A DNA stretch of 64,000 nt from Hoeflea_A sp963921345 (GTDB lineage Bacteria > Pseudomonadota > Alphaproteobacteria > Rhizobiales > Rhizobiaceae). How positions within the stretch are numbered: position 1 is the stretch's first letter; each line of letters opens with the position of its first letter. Location: NCBI GenBank assembly GCA_963921345.3, contig CAWUFE020000007.1, forward strand, positions 3,596,001-3,660,000, written 5' to 3'. The position numbers and the translations under genes are program-made. Of the stretch, positions 16,653 through 24,948 are shown one piece after another. The notes under the pieces are model-generated. The model was not told the DNA's origin. It searched no databases and was given only the letters and a program-made list of their open reading frames with translations.

Positions 16653-17347
16653 TCCGCCTGTCCCCTCAGGAGAGGCTCCAGCAGCCGCTTCAGTGCGGCG
16701 CGGGCCCGGTGCAATCGCACCTTCACATTGGCTTCGCTGATGCCCAGAAGCGCCGCGACCTCGGCGGTCGTCAGTTCTTCGATGTCGCGCAACAGCAAAA
16801 TGATACGGTAATTGTCGGGCAATTGGTCGATTTTCGCCGTCACCAGCGCCCGCGTGTCCGATTGCAGCATCAGCGATTCCGGCGTCTCCACCGTCATCCA
16901 GCGATCCTCGATGCGGCAACCATTGGCATCGAAGACCGGCAGCAGATCTTCGATCGGCACGGTTTCCATGCGCCCGGCCTTGCGCAGCAGCATCAGGCTT
17001 TCATTGACGACGATACGGTGCATCCAGGTCTTGAGCGCGGCCCGCCCGTCAAAACTCGACAGGTTGTCGAAGATCTTGGCGAAGGCATTCTGGACGGCAT
17101 CCTCGGCATGATGGGCGTCGCGCAAGATGCGGTTGGCCACCGCCAGCATCCAGCCGATATGGTCGCGCACGAAACGTTCGGTGGTCGCGGCACGGCCGGA
17201 TTTCAGGTCGATGACGATGTCGTCGTCGCTGCCCGGTTCTGCCCGCCCTGGCTGGCCTTCAGCTTTCAACCGCCCGTCCTGTCGAAACGCAATTTCGGAT
17301 TTCCGGCGCCGCCCTGTAACCTTATGCGGGGCCCCCGCATCTGACAA
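16649..17347 (-). CDS. ECF (sigma-70 family) RNA polymerase sigma factor
   Basis: Up to 232 aa. Region 2 (about 65-125) carries RILRDAHHAEDAVQNAF and LKTWMHRIVVNESL. Region 4 (about 175-225) carries LPDNYRIILLLRDIEELTTAEVAALL and the recognition helix SEANVKVRLHRARAAL. The longest frame begins at a TTG; a later TTG near 17270, with a purine-rich stretch before it, is possible, so the N-terminus is uncertain. Its partner is the zf-HC2 protein just downstream. Only about 50 bp separate it from the divergent antiporter/Rieske operon, a likely regulon member. Confidence 0.9.
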   Translation of the reverse strand: MSDAGAPHKVTGRRRKSEIAFRQDGRLKAEGQPGRAEPGSDDDIVIDLKSGRAATTERFVRDHIGWMLAVANRILRDAHHAEDAVQNAFAKIFDNLSSFDGRAALKTWMHRIVVNESLMLLRKAGRMETVPIEDLLPVFDANGCRIEDRWMTVETPESLMLQSDTRALVTAKIDQLPDNYRIILLLRDIEELTTAEVAALLGISEANVKVRLHRARAALKRLLEPLLRGQAE

Positions 17348-17397
17348 GAAGTCGCCAGGGTGCCGGCCGAACTCATCGGCCCAAACGGGAGGATCGG

Positions 17398-18666
17398 TTG
17401 GACATGACGGGCTTGTTGCTTCTTGCCCTTTTTACGGTGGCGTTCTCGATGATCGCCAACCGGCTGGCCACCACGATCCTCACCGCGCCGATGCTGTTTC
17501 TCGCCTTCGGGCTGCTGCTTTCGCAGACCGGCCTGATGTCGAACGAGGGGGCCGAGGAAACGTTGCACCTGGTGGCGGAAATCGCGCTGATCGTGCTGCT
17601 GTTCCTGGATGCGGCGCAGATCGACCTGATGACGCTGCGCAAGCGCCATGTCTGGCCGGTGCGGATGCTGGTTATCGGACTGCCGCTGTCGATCGTCTTC
17701 GGCACGCTGGCCGCGGCCCCGTTCCTGCCGGGCTGGCCGATCGTGGCGGTGGCGCTGGTCGCCGCCATCCTGGCGCCCACCGACGCGGCACTCGGCCAGG
17801 CGGTGGTCAGCAATCCGGACGTGCCGCGGCGGCCGCGCCGGGCGCTGACCGTCGAAAGCGGGCTGAATGACGGGCTGGCGCTGCCGGCGGTGCTGCTTTT
17901 CGCCAGCCTGACGGCGGAGATGTCGGACCGCAGCAATGCCGACTGGCTGGTCTTCGGCGCCAAGCAGATCCTGCTGGGCCCGCTCGCCGGCGCCATCGCC
18001 GGCACGATCGGCGGCATCGTGCTCATCCAGGCGAAGCGCCTCGGCACAACCGCCGACACGTTCGAAGGCGTCGGCGCCATCGCGCTCGCCGGCGGCTCCT
18101 ATCTCGCTGCCACGCTGATCGACGGAAACGGCTTCATCGCCGCCTTCGTTTCCGGCCTTTTCTTCGGCAATGTGGTCCAGGGCCGCTGCAAGTTCATCTA
18201 CGAATTCACCGAAAGCGAAGGACAGTTGCTCACCTGGAGCGCCTTCTTCCTGTTGGGGCTGGCGCTGGTGCCGGAGGCGCTGCGGCACCTGAACTGGCAA
18301 ATGCTGGCGATCATCGGGCTGAGCCTGTTCGTGGTGCGGCCGCTGGCCATATGGATCTCGCTGATCGGCAGCGACGCGGCGCCGGTGACCAGGCTTTTCT
18401 TCGGCTGGTTCGGGCCGCGCGGCCTGGCGACCGCCCTGTTCGCACTGCTCGTGGTGCCGAAGATCGACCACGCCTATGCCGAACCGGTGCTGCTGATTGC
18501 CGTCAACGCCGTGTGGATCAGTGCGCTGCTGCATGGCGTGAGCGCTGCGCCCGGCGCCCGTTGGTATGCGAAGCGCGTCGCTGCCATGGGCAACTGTCCC
18601 GAGACTGCCAAAATCGCATCCTCCGCCAATCCAAGCCACCCATCCATGACCGGGGAGCCAAAATGA
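17398..18666 (+). CDS. Cation:proton antiporter (CPA1/NhaP type)
   Basis: A 422-aa inner-membrane protein with about 12 hydrophobic helices. The CPA1 features are visible: ILAPTDAALGQAVVSNP, then TVESGLNDGLALP (the Asn-Asp pair of the transport site), and FGWFGPRGLATALFALLV near the end. It exchanges Na+ or K+ for H+. GGAGG at 17388-17392 is five bases from a TTG (17398) and eleven from an ATG (17404); TTG is listed but the ATG is equally plausible. The stop overlaps the next start (ATGA), making it the first gene of a five-gene operon with two Rieske-fusion enzymes. Confidence 0.93.
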   Translation: MDMTGLLLLALFTVAFSMIANRLATTILTAPMLFLAFGLLLSQTGLMSNEGAEETLHLVAEIALIVLLFLDAAQIDLMTLRKRHVWPVRMLVIGLPLSIVFGTLAAAPFLPGWPIVAVALVAAILAPTDAALGQAVVSNPDVPRRPRRALTVESGLNDGLALPAVLLFASLTAEMSDRSNADWLVFGAKQILLGPLAGAIAGTIGGIVLIQAKRLGTTADTFEGVGAIALAGGSYLAATLIDGNGFIAAFVSGLFFGNVVQGRCKFIYEFTESEGQLLTWSAFFLLGLALVPEALRHLNWQMLAIIGLSLFVVRPLAIWISLIGSDAAPVTRLFFGWFGPRGLATALFALLVVPKIDHAYAEPVLLIAVNAVWISALLHGVSAAPGARWYAKRVAAMGNCPETAKIASSANPSHPSMTGEPK

Positions 18667-20273
18667 AGAAGATAGCCATTGCCGACTACGACGCCGTGCC
18701 CGACCGCCAGCCGCAACATGCGCTGGTCGCCGAAGTGGACCTCGTCATCGTGCGCTTCGACGACGACATCGCGGTGTTCTACGGCCGCTGCCTGCACCGC
18801 GGCGCGCTGATGGCCGACGGGTTCGTGCGCGGCCGCAACCTGATCTGCGGCGTGCACAATTGGGACTACCGGCTGGATTCGGGGGTCTCCGCCTACAACA
18901 ACGAAGAGGCGCTGCAGAAATTCTCCCACTGGATCGAGGACGGCAAGGTGCTCGTCGACGAGAACGAGATCGCCGCATGGGCGAAGGAAAACCCGCAGCC
19001 TTTTGCCCGCAAGGCCTATCTGGGCATTTACGCCGACACCAGCCACGGCACCGAGGAAGAACCCTACAACCAGCTGATCCAGAGCTACGCCCGCTCCGGC
19101 CTCAAACGCACCGGCCATCACGGCCAGGTGGAGGCGATGGGCGTGCCGCGCACCCAGTTGCCGGACTGGGACGACATCCAGATCCTCACTGCCCAGCTGC
19201 ATCGAGTGCCGATGCTCGACGAGGACCCGGTCGGCACCGACGTGACCATCGGTCCGAACGCGCAGAAACCGCTGAAGCTCGCCATTCCACTCTTCGTTTC
19301 CGACATGAGTTTCGGCGCCCTGTCGGAACCGGCCAAGGTGTCTCTGGCGCGCGGCGCCGAACTCGCGGGCACCGGCATCTGCTCCGGTGAGGGCGGCATG
19401 CTGCCCGACGAACAGGCGGAAAACTCACGCTATTTCTACGAGCTCGCCTCCGGCCGTTTCGGTTTCGACTGGGACAAGCTCGACCGGGTGCAGGCCTTCC
19501 ACTTCAAGGGCGGCCAGGGCGCCAAGACCGGAACCGGTGGCCATCTGCCCGGGCCCAAGGTGAAAGGCAAGATCGCCGAAGTGCGCGGCCTGCCCGAAGG
19601 CGAAGCGGCGATCTCGCCGCCGCGTTTTCCGGACTGGACCGAGGTAAGCCAGATCAAGGACTTCGCCGACGAGGTGCGGGACCGCACCGGCGGCATCCCG
19701 ATCGGCTACAAGCTGTCGGCCCAGCATATTGAAAAGGACATCGACGCGGCGCTCGATGTCGGCGTCGACTACATCATCCTCGACGGCCGCGGCGGCGGCA
19801 CCGGCGCGGCGCCGATCCTTTTTCGCGACAACATCTCGGTGCCGACCATTCCGGCGCTGGCGCGGGCGCGGCGCCATCTCGACGGCGCCGGCCGTGACGA
19901 CGTCACGCTGGTGATCACAGGTGGCCTGCGCAAGCCGGCCGACTTCATCAAGGCGCTGGCGCTGGGCGCCGACGCGGTCGCCGTCTCCAACGCCGCCATG
20001 CAGGCCATCGGCTGCATTGCCATGCGCGCCTGTCACACCAACAACTGCCCGGTCGGCATCGCCACCCAGAAACCGCATCTGGTCAGTCGCATCGTCGTCG
20101 AGAAATCGGCCGAACGGCTGCAGAACTTCTTCGCAGCCTCGGTGGAACTCATGCAGGTGATGGCGCGGGCCTGCGGCCACGATCACCTGTCGAAATTCAA
20201 CGCCGATGACCTGACGACCTGGAAAAGGGACATGGCCGACCTGTCGGGCGTCGCTTATGGCGGCGTTGCCTGA
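18663..20273 (+). CDS. Rieske domain fused to a glutamate synthase-like FMN domain
   Basis: A 536-aa two-domain protein. Residues 1-110 form a Rieske-type [2Fe-2S] domain with C43-x-H45 (GRCLHRG) and C62-xx-H65 (ICGVHNWDY). Residues about 130-530 match the FMN/Fe-S catalytic domain of glutamate synthase large subunits and related stand-alone proteins: FVSDMSFGALS, GTGICSGEGGML, KGGQGAKTGTGGHLPG, GRGGGTGAAP and the cluster motif CHTNNCPVGIATQ. No glutaminase domain is present. The Rieske domain may pass electrons to the FMN/Fe-S site in place of a GltD subunit. The start was set at the ATG overlapping the antiporter stop. Substrate unknown. Confidence 0.9.
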   Translation: MKKIAIADYDAVPDRQPQHALVAEVDLVIVRFDDDIAVFYGRCLHRGALMADGFVRGRNLICGVHNWDYRLDSGVSAYNNEEALQKFSHWIEDGKVLVDENEIAAWAKENPQPFARKAYLGIYADTSHGTEEEPYNQLIQSYARSGLKRTGHHGQVEAMGVPRTQLPDWDDIQILTAQLHRVPMLDEDPVGTDVTIGPNAQKPLKLAIPLFVSDMSFGALSEPAKVSLARGAELAGTGICSGEGGMLPDEQAENSRYFYELASGRFGFDWDKLDRVQAFHFKGGQGAKTGTGGHLPGPKVKGKIAEVRGLPEGEAAISPPRFPDWTEVSQIKDFADEVRDRTGGIPIGYKLSAQHIEKDIDAALDVGVDYIILDGRGGGTGAAPILFRDNISVPTIPALARARRHLDGAGRDDVTLVITGGLRKPADFIKALALGADAVAVSNAAMQAIGCIAMRACHTNNCPVGIATQKPHLVSRIVVEKSAERLQNFFAASVELMQVMARACGHDHLSKFNADDLTTWKRDMADLSGVAYGGVA

Positions 20274-20296
20274 GTCGGCACAGGGGAGAGTTTTCA

Positions 20297-22276
20297 ATGA
20301 CCGAACAAACGCTTGAATGGATCCGCGTCGGCCATGTCGACGATCTGCCGGAAGGCCGCGTCAAGACCGTCACCGCGCGCAACGTCTCGATCTGCCTGTC
20401 GCACTTCAGCGGCCAATGGGCGGCGATGGACAATCACTGCCCGCACCAGGGCGGACCGCTGGGCGAAGGCTCCATCGAAGACGGGGTCGACGGCAAGTGC
20501 TGGATCCGCTGTCCCTGGCACGGCTGGGATTTCGATCCGCTGACCGGAATGCCGCCGGGCGGCCACAAGGACACCGGCCAGACGCTCTATCCGGTCGAGT
20601 TGCGCGACAAGGAAGTTTTCGTCGGGCTGGAACCGGAACCGGAGCGCGAGCGCACGGTGACCGACGCGATGACCGAGACCATGATCAACTGGGGGGTCAA
20701 AAGCGTCTTCGGCATAGTCGGCCATTCCAATCTGGGTCTGGCCGACTCCATCCGCCTCGCCGCCCAGGACGGCAAGCTGAATTACTACGGCATCCGTCAT
20801 GAGGGCGCGGCGGCTTTCGCTGCTTCCGCCTACGGCAAGTTGACCGGCGTGCCGGCGGCCTGCGTCACCATCGCCGGCCCCGGCGCCACCAATCTGCTGA
20901 CCGGCATGTGGGATGCCAAGGTCGACCGGGCGCCGGTGCTGGCGCTGACCGGCCAGGTGCAGACCCAGGTCTTCGGCCCCGGCGCCTTCCAGGACATCGA
21001 CCTGAAATCGGCCTTCGAGGCGGTCTCGCGCTTTTCCCAGACGGTGCTGTCGACCTCGAAGCACACCGAACTGATGTCGCTCGCGTGCAAGAACGCCTGC
21101 GTCGAGCGCGATGTCGCCCACCTGATCTTCCCGGACGATGTGCAGACGCAACCGAGCAAGGCCAAGCCGCGTGGCCCCAAGGGGCGCATCGGCGACACGG
21201 CGATCAAACCGTCGGACGGCGATGTCGAGGCCGCGCGGGAGATGATCAATGGTGCGAAGCGACCGATTGTCATCGTCGGCCATGGCGCCGTCGCGGCACG
21301 CGACCACATCATCGCCTTTGCCGAAAAGCTGGGCGCGCCGGTGCTCACCACCTTCAAGGCCAAGGGCCTGATCGCCGACAGCCATCCGAACGCCGCCGGG
21401 GTGCTCGGCCGATCGGGAACGCCGATTGCCAGCTGGTTCGTCGCCACCTCGGACCTGGTGATCACGTTCGGCACGTCGTTTTCCCAGCACACCGGCATCG
21501 AGCCGTCGAAGCGCATCATCCAGGTGGATTTCGAGCGCATGCAACTCGGCAAGTTCCACCGGGTGACTCTGCCGGTCTGGGCCGAAATCGGCGCCTTCTG
21601 CCGGGTGATGGCGGACGAGGTGGAACGGCAAGCGGATGCTCCCGACCAGATCGCCGAACTGGCCGAACGCTGGCAGATCTGGCGTACCGAGAAGCACTCT
21701 CGGCTGGCCGAAGAAAAGGGCAACGGCATCCATTCCTTCGCGGTCTTCGACGCACTGAGCAGACTCTGTCCGGAAGACGCCATCATCGCCGTCGACGTCG
21801 GCAACAACACCTATTCCTTCGGCCGCTATTTCGAGACCAGGGGCAACCAGCGAGTGCTGATGTCGGGCTATCTCGGCTCCATCGGATTCGGCTTTCCGGC
21901 AGCCATGGGCGCCTGGGCGGCGACCCGAGATCACGACGCCTTTCGCAACCGCAAGGTGATTTCGGTTTCCGGCGACGGCGGTTTCGGGCAATATGCCATG
22001 GAGTTCACGACGGCGGTCAAATACGGCATGGATATCACCCATATCCTGCTGAACAACGGCCAGTTGGGCAAGATTTCGAAGGAGCAGCAGGCCGGCCAGT
22101 GGCCGGTCTGGGAAACCCAGCTGACCAACCCGTCCTTCGCCGCCTTCGCGCGGCTCTGCGGCGGCCACGGCACGCGGGTGACCGAGACGGCGGATCTGGA
22201 AACCGTCATCGGCGAAGCGCTTGCCATGGATGGACCGACACTGGTCGAAATCATGACAGACGCCGAACTCGTTTGA
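20297..22276 (+). CDS. Rieske domain fused to a thiamine diphosphate-dependent enzyme
   Basis: A 659-aa fusion. Residues 1-112 form a classical Rieske domain with C48-P-H50-QGG and C72-PW-H75-GW. Residues about 118-659 are a complete ThDP enzyme of the pyruvate oxidase / acetolactate synthase type: the activating Glu169 in IRHEGAAAFAASAYG, a central domain, and the GDGG ... LNNGQLGK cofactor motif near the C-terminus (about 555-590). The combination suggests decarboxylation coupled to one-electron transfer, as in pyruvate oxidases but with an iron-sulfur acceptor; this is inference. It follows the Rieske-glutamate synthase gene by 23 bp with a GGGGAGAG ribosome site. Confidence 0.92.
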   Translation: MTEQTLEWIRVGHVDDLPEGRVKTVTARNVSICLSHFSGQWAAMDNHCPHQGGPLGEGSIEDGVDGKCWIRCPWHGWDFDPLTGMPPGGHKDTGQTLYPVELRDKEVFVGLEPEPERERTVTDAMTETMINWGVKSVFGIVGHSNLGLADSIRLAAQDGKLNYYGIRHEGAAAFAASAYGKLTGVPAACVTIAGPGATNLLTGMWDAKVDRAPVLALTGQVQTQVFGPGAFQDIDLKSAFEAVSRFSQTVLSTSKHTELMSLACKNACVERDVAHLIFPDDVQTQPSKAKPRGPKGRIGDTAIKPSDGDVEAAREMINGAKRPIVIVGHGAVAARDHIIAFAEKLGAPVLTTFKAKGLIADSHPNAAGVLGRSGTPIASWFVATSDLVITFGTSFSQHTGIEPSKRIIQVDFERMQLGKFHRVTLPVWAEIGAFCRVMADEVERQADAPDQIAELAERWQIWRTEKHSRLAEEKGNGIHSFAVFDALSRLCPEDAIIAVDVGNNTYSFGRYFETRGNQRVLMSGYLGSIGFGFPAAMGAWAATRDHDAFRNRKVISVSGDGGFGQYAMEFTTAVKYGMDITHILLNNGQLGKISKEQQAGQWPVWETQLTNPSFAAFARLCGGHGTRVTETADLETVIGEALAMDGPTLVEIMTDAELV

Positions 22277-22302
22277 ACGGACTGAAACCGAGGAGTACAG
22301 CC

Positions 22303-23154
22303 ATGCCCCAGACTGCCGAACTCGATACCGTTGCCCCCGACGCGCTGGCGGATGCCCGCAACATGGCCCACAACGCCGCCCAGATCGCCGCCCTTGCGGC
22401 GCTTGCCAATATCGAGGCGCGGCCGGATTACAGCCATACCGCGTTGCAGTGGGAAGCGGCGAGCGGCGGTTTCCAGACCAATGCGATCGCCAGCAGCGAC
22501 GGTCCGGTGATGATCCGGGTGACCCTGTCGCCGCTGGCCATGTGGCTGGTGCGCGGCGGCGAAACCGTCGCCACGATCGAGCTCGACGACCGGGCGGAGG
22601 CCGACAGCATCGCCTGGCTCGACGAGGCGCTGACCGAACGCGGGCTGAAAGCGGCCTCGAGCGTCAAGCATCCGTTCAAGCTGCCGAAAGACGTCGCCGC
22701 CATCGACCGTTTCAACACGGAAGGGCTGGAAAGCGGCCTGCAGGTGCTGTCGCGCTGGTACGATCTCGCCAACCATCAGCTTCTCAATTTCGCCCACCGT
22801 CACAGCGACATCGAGCCGGGCCCCGGCCCGGTCTGGTGCTGGCCGCACCATTTCGACATCGCCACCTATGTCGGCCTCGAAGCCGAGGGCGGAGAAAACG
22901 CCCGAGGGGTCGGTTGCGGCATGTCGCCGGGCGACAAGAGCTATGGCGAACCGTATTTCTACATCAACCCGTGGCCGCATCCGGATGCCGGCAACCTGCC
23001 GAAACTGCCGGCGCCGGGACAATGGCACACCGAAGGGTTCGTCGGGGCGGTGGCCACGGCCTCGCAGCTGCTCGAGCTGCCGCATGTCGACAGCGGCCTG
23101 ACCGAGTTCATCGAAGGCGCCTTCACGGCCAGTCGCTCGACGCTGGGAACCTGA
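22303..23154 (+). CDS. DUF5996 family protein
   Basis: A 283-aa cytoplasmic protein matching the DUF5996 pattern: WCWPHHFDIATYVGL, GVGCGMSPGDKSYGEPYFYI, and a C-terminal QWHTEGFVGAV. The conserved Trp/His residues look like a possible metal or active site, but no biochemical role is established. An N-terminal helical segment (about 20-45) precedes the domain. It lies 26 bp after the Rieske-ThDP gene with an AGGAG ribosome site, and is the fourth gene of that operon. Confidence 0.85.
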   Translation: MPQTAELDTVAPDALADARNMAHNAAQIAALAALANIEARPDYSHTALQWEAASGGFQTNAIASSDGPVMIRVTLSPLAMWLVRGGETVATIELDDRAEADSIAWLDEALTERGLKAASSVKHPFKLPKDVAAIDRFNTEGLESGLQVLSRWYDLANHQLLNFAHRHSDIEPGPGPVWCWPHHFDIATYVGLEAEGGENARGVGCGMSPGDKSYGEPYFYINPWPHPDAGNLPKLPAPGQWHTEGFVGAVATASQLLELPHVDSGLTEFIEGAFTASRSTLGT

Positions 23155-23161
23155 CCTTCAT

Positions 23162-23830
23162 ATGGGAGCCGCCCTCACCGTCGCCGTGCTGCTGGCGCTG
23201 TCGGTGATCATCGTGCGTATCGCCGCGGTCGCCATGCGGATCACCGGCCTGCCGGAGACCGTCGCCCGCTTCCAGTGCGTGTCTGCATTGACCGGCACCG
23301 GCTTCACCACCAACGAAGCCGAAATGATCGTCAACTATCCCGTGCGCCGGCGCATCGTCGTCACGCTGATGGTGCTCGGCAATATCGGCCTGGTGTCGAT
23401 CGCTTCGACCTTCATCGTCGCCTTCGTCAATACCGGTGCCGAATTGCGTCACATCGCCGTGCAGGCGATCGTCATGCTGGCGGCGATCGCCGTCACCTTC
23501 GTGGCGGCGACCAAACGCAGGCTGGACCGCACGATGTGCGCCTTCATCGGCCGCATCCTGGAAAAGGCCAGCAGCCTGCGCGTCACCGGTTATCGTCGCA
23601 TCCTCCAACTCGGCGACGAACTCAGCGTCGCCGAGCACGTCTACAGCGGCGAGCCAAGATCACTGGGGACTATCGATCTGTGCGGGCTGACCCTGATCGC
23701 GATCCGCTCCGCCAGCACGCTGCGGACGAGACAGATCGCCGAAAGCACCGTGGTCGAACCCGGCGATACCCTGGTGCTCAGCGGCAGCGAGGCGCAGCAT
23801 CGGGCAGTGGCGGAACCGCGGCGCGAGTAG
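23162..23830 (+). CDS. Membrane protein with TrkA-C (RCK_C) domain
   Basis: A 222-aa protein. The N-terminal half has about three membrane helices (residues 3-25, 65-90, 95-115). The loop SALTGTGFTTNEAEMIVNYP recalls the selectivity-loop region of TrkH/Ktr potassium transporters. Residues about 140-215 form a TrkA-C ligand-binding domain (LSVAEHVYSG, GLTLIAIRSA, VVEPGDTLVLSGS). It probably senses or controls cation flux, which fits an antiporter at the head of the same operon. The ribosome site is weak, and the start lies only 7 bases after the DUF5996 stop. Confidence 0.8.
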   Translation: MGAALTVAVLLALSVIIVRIAAVAMRITGLPETVARFQCVSALTGTGFTTNEAEMIVNYPVRRRIVVTLMVLGNIGLVSIASTFIVAFVNTGAELRHIAVQAIVMLAAIAVTFVAATKRRLDRTMCAFIGRILEKASSLRVTGYRRILQLGDELSVAEHVYSGEPRSLGTIDLCGLTLIAIRSASTLRTRQIAESTVVEPGDTLVLSGSEAQHRAVAEPRRE

Positions 23831-23880
23831 CCGGCTAAATCGGGAGCCGCTCGACGACCGACACCGCATGGCCGGACATT

Positions 23881-23905
23881 GGATCCGGACTGATCCGTTT
23901 TGTTT
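23881..23905 (+). terminator. Weak candidate terminator between convergent operons
   Basis: GGATC (23881-23885) and GATCC (23892-23896) can form a 5-bp stem with a 6-base loop, followed by GTTTTGTTT. It lies between the end of the antiporter/Rieske operon and the end of the MarR gene. The stem is short, so support is modest. Confidence 0.3.
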
Positions 23906-24453
23906 CAGTCGGTCGCAAGTTCGCGGACGTTTCGCCGCATTTTGCGCATCACCCGAAGGGTAATCTCGAGATCTGCAGGATCAACGCCCTGCAAAAGACG
24001 GCGTTCTCTTTCAAGCGCAATTTCCAGAATCTTGTCGTGAGACTCATATCCCCTGTCGCTCAGCCACCAGATCCTCCTTCTTGCATCCCGCGAGGGTTCC
24101 GCAAACAACACCAGGTCTTTCTCGGACAGGCTTTTCAAGCCTCGGCTGGTGGCCGATTTGTCAAGCGCGACAACTTCGCAAATCCGCGCCGCAGGAATTC
24201 TCGGCTCGATCGCAAGCATGGCGATGATGCGCCATTCGACGATACCGACACCGAATTCTTCGAGATAGTGCAGCGAGGCGCCACGGGAGAGTGCGTTGTT
24301 GATCGCTGCGAAGAAATAGGGGACGTAATTGGCGACATCGATGACGTCGCGCCCGTTTCTGCGCAGAGTCGGGGAGGAATAGCGTTCCCTTCGGTCGACC
24401 TTCTCGTACTCCGCTTCCACTGGCACCTCCGGTTTCGCCTTCGTTTCGCTCAT
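23905..24453 (-). CDS. MarR family transcriptional regulator
   Basis: A 182-aa winged-helix regulator (VEWRIIAMLAIEPRIPAARICEVVALDKSATSRGLKSL as the HTH, about residues 70-110; the wing includes DARRRIWWLSDRG). The start MSETKAK was chosen because its ATG overlaps the stop of the small ORF just upstream (ATGA). An N-terminal extension of about 40 charged residues precedes the family core. It is the last gene of the importer / P450 / ferredoxin operon and probably represses it in response to an aromatic acid; the ligand is inferred from the operon. Confidence 0.9.
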   Translation of the reverse strand: MSETKAKPEVPVEAEYEKVDRRERYSSPTLRRNGRDVIDVANYVPYFFAAINNALSRGASLHYLEEFGVGIVEWRIIAMLAIEPRIPAARICEVVALDKSATSRGLKSLSEKDLVLFAEPSRDARRRIWWLSDRGYESHDKILEIALERERRLLQGVDPADLEITLRVMRKMRRNVRELATD

Positions 24454-24605
24454 GCGGTTTGAGCAACCTCTTCTTTCGGTGCCAGCTGGTCGAAGCCCGC
24501 CTTCATGACAGGGTCGTAAGATATGCCTTCCCATCGCGAAAGCAACTTGCGAACAGCCATGTGATCGGCCGGACATTCTGCTACCTCAATCCGGGTCAAC
24601 TGCAT
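24450..24605 (-). CDS. Small ORF (51 aa) between ferredoxin and MarR genes
   Basis: A 51-aa frame begins MQLTRIEVAECPADHMAVRK and ends QLAPKEEVAQTA. AGGGA lies 6 bases before its ATG. It starts 9 bases after the ferredoxin stop and ends with a TGA that overlaps the MarR start, so it fills the gap exactly as a coupled operon gene would. It is predicted soluble, with one cysteine and two tryptophan/tyrosine-containing stretches (SRWEGISYDPV). No family is recognised. A redox or stability partner of the P450-ferredoxin pair is possible but unproven. Confidence 0.6.
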   Translation of the reverse strand: MQLTRIEVAECPADHMAVRKLLSRWEGISYDPVMKAGFDQLAPKEEVAQTA

Positions 24606-24614
24606 TGCCGTTCC

Positions 24615-24941
24615 CTACTGGACCTCAGGCAAGTGAACGATAATTCCGTCCGTTTCCGGTCCGACGACAATCTGGCAGGAGAGACGGCTGGTGCCACGCC
24701 GCTCGGACGCCGTACAGTCGAGCATTTCGTCTTCGGTTTCGCTGCACTCCGGCAGCGTTTCGGCAAAGTGCTCGTCGACATAGCAATGGCATGTCGCGCA
24801 CATCATGCCACCGCCGCATTCGCCGGTGATGCCAACGATGCCATTGGCCAGCGCCGTGGCCATGAGGTTCGATCCGATCTCGGCTTCGACCGTGGACGCA
24901 ACGCCGGACGCACTCACATAGGTAATCTTCGGCCTGGACAT
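24615..24941 (-). CDS. [2Fe-2S] ferredoxin (adrenodoxin/putidaredoxin type)
   Basis: A 108-aa ferredoxin with the vertebrate/bacterial P450-type cluster pattern C-x5-C-x2-C (ECGGGMMCATCHCYV, about 42-55) and the distal Cys in RLSCQIVV (about 87). It donates electrons to the P450 encoded 7 bp downstream of its own start, that is, upstream in transcription. No ferredoxin reductase is encoded in this operon or elsewhere in the window, so a reductase from elsewhere must serve it. Confidence 0.95.
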   Translation of the reverse strand: MSRPKITYVSASGVASTVEAEIGSNLMATALANGIVGITGECGGGMMCATCHCYVDEHFAETLPECSETEDEMLDCTASERRGTSRLSCQIVVGPETDGIIVHLPEVQ

Positions 24942-24948
24942 CGGTCAC

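Noticed and set aside
20294..22168. 624-codon minus-strand frame opposite the Rieske-ThDP gene
   Set aside because: Antisense to conserved cofactor motifs, no homologous features, no ribosome site.
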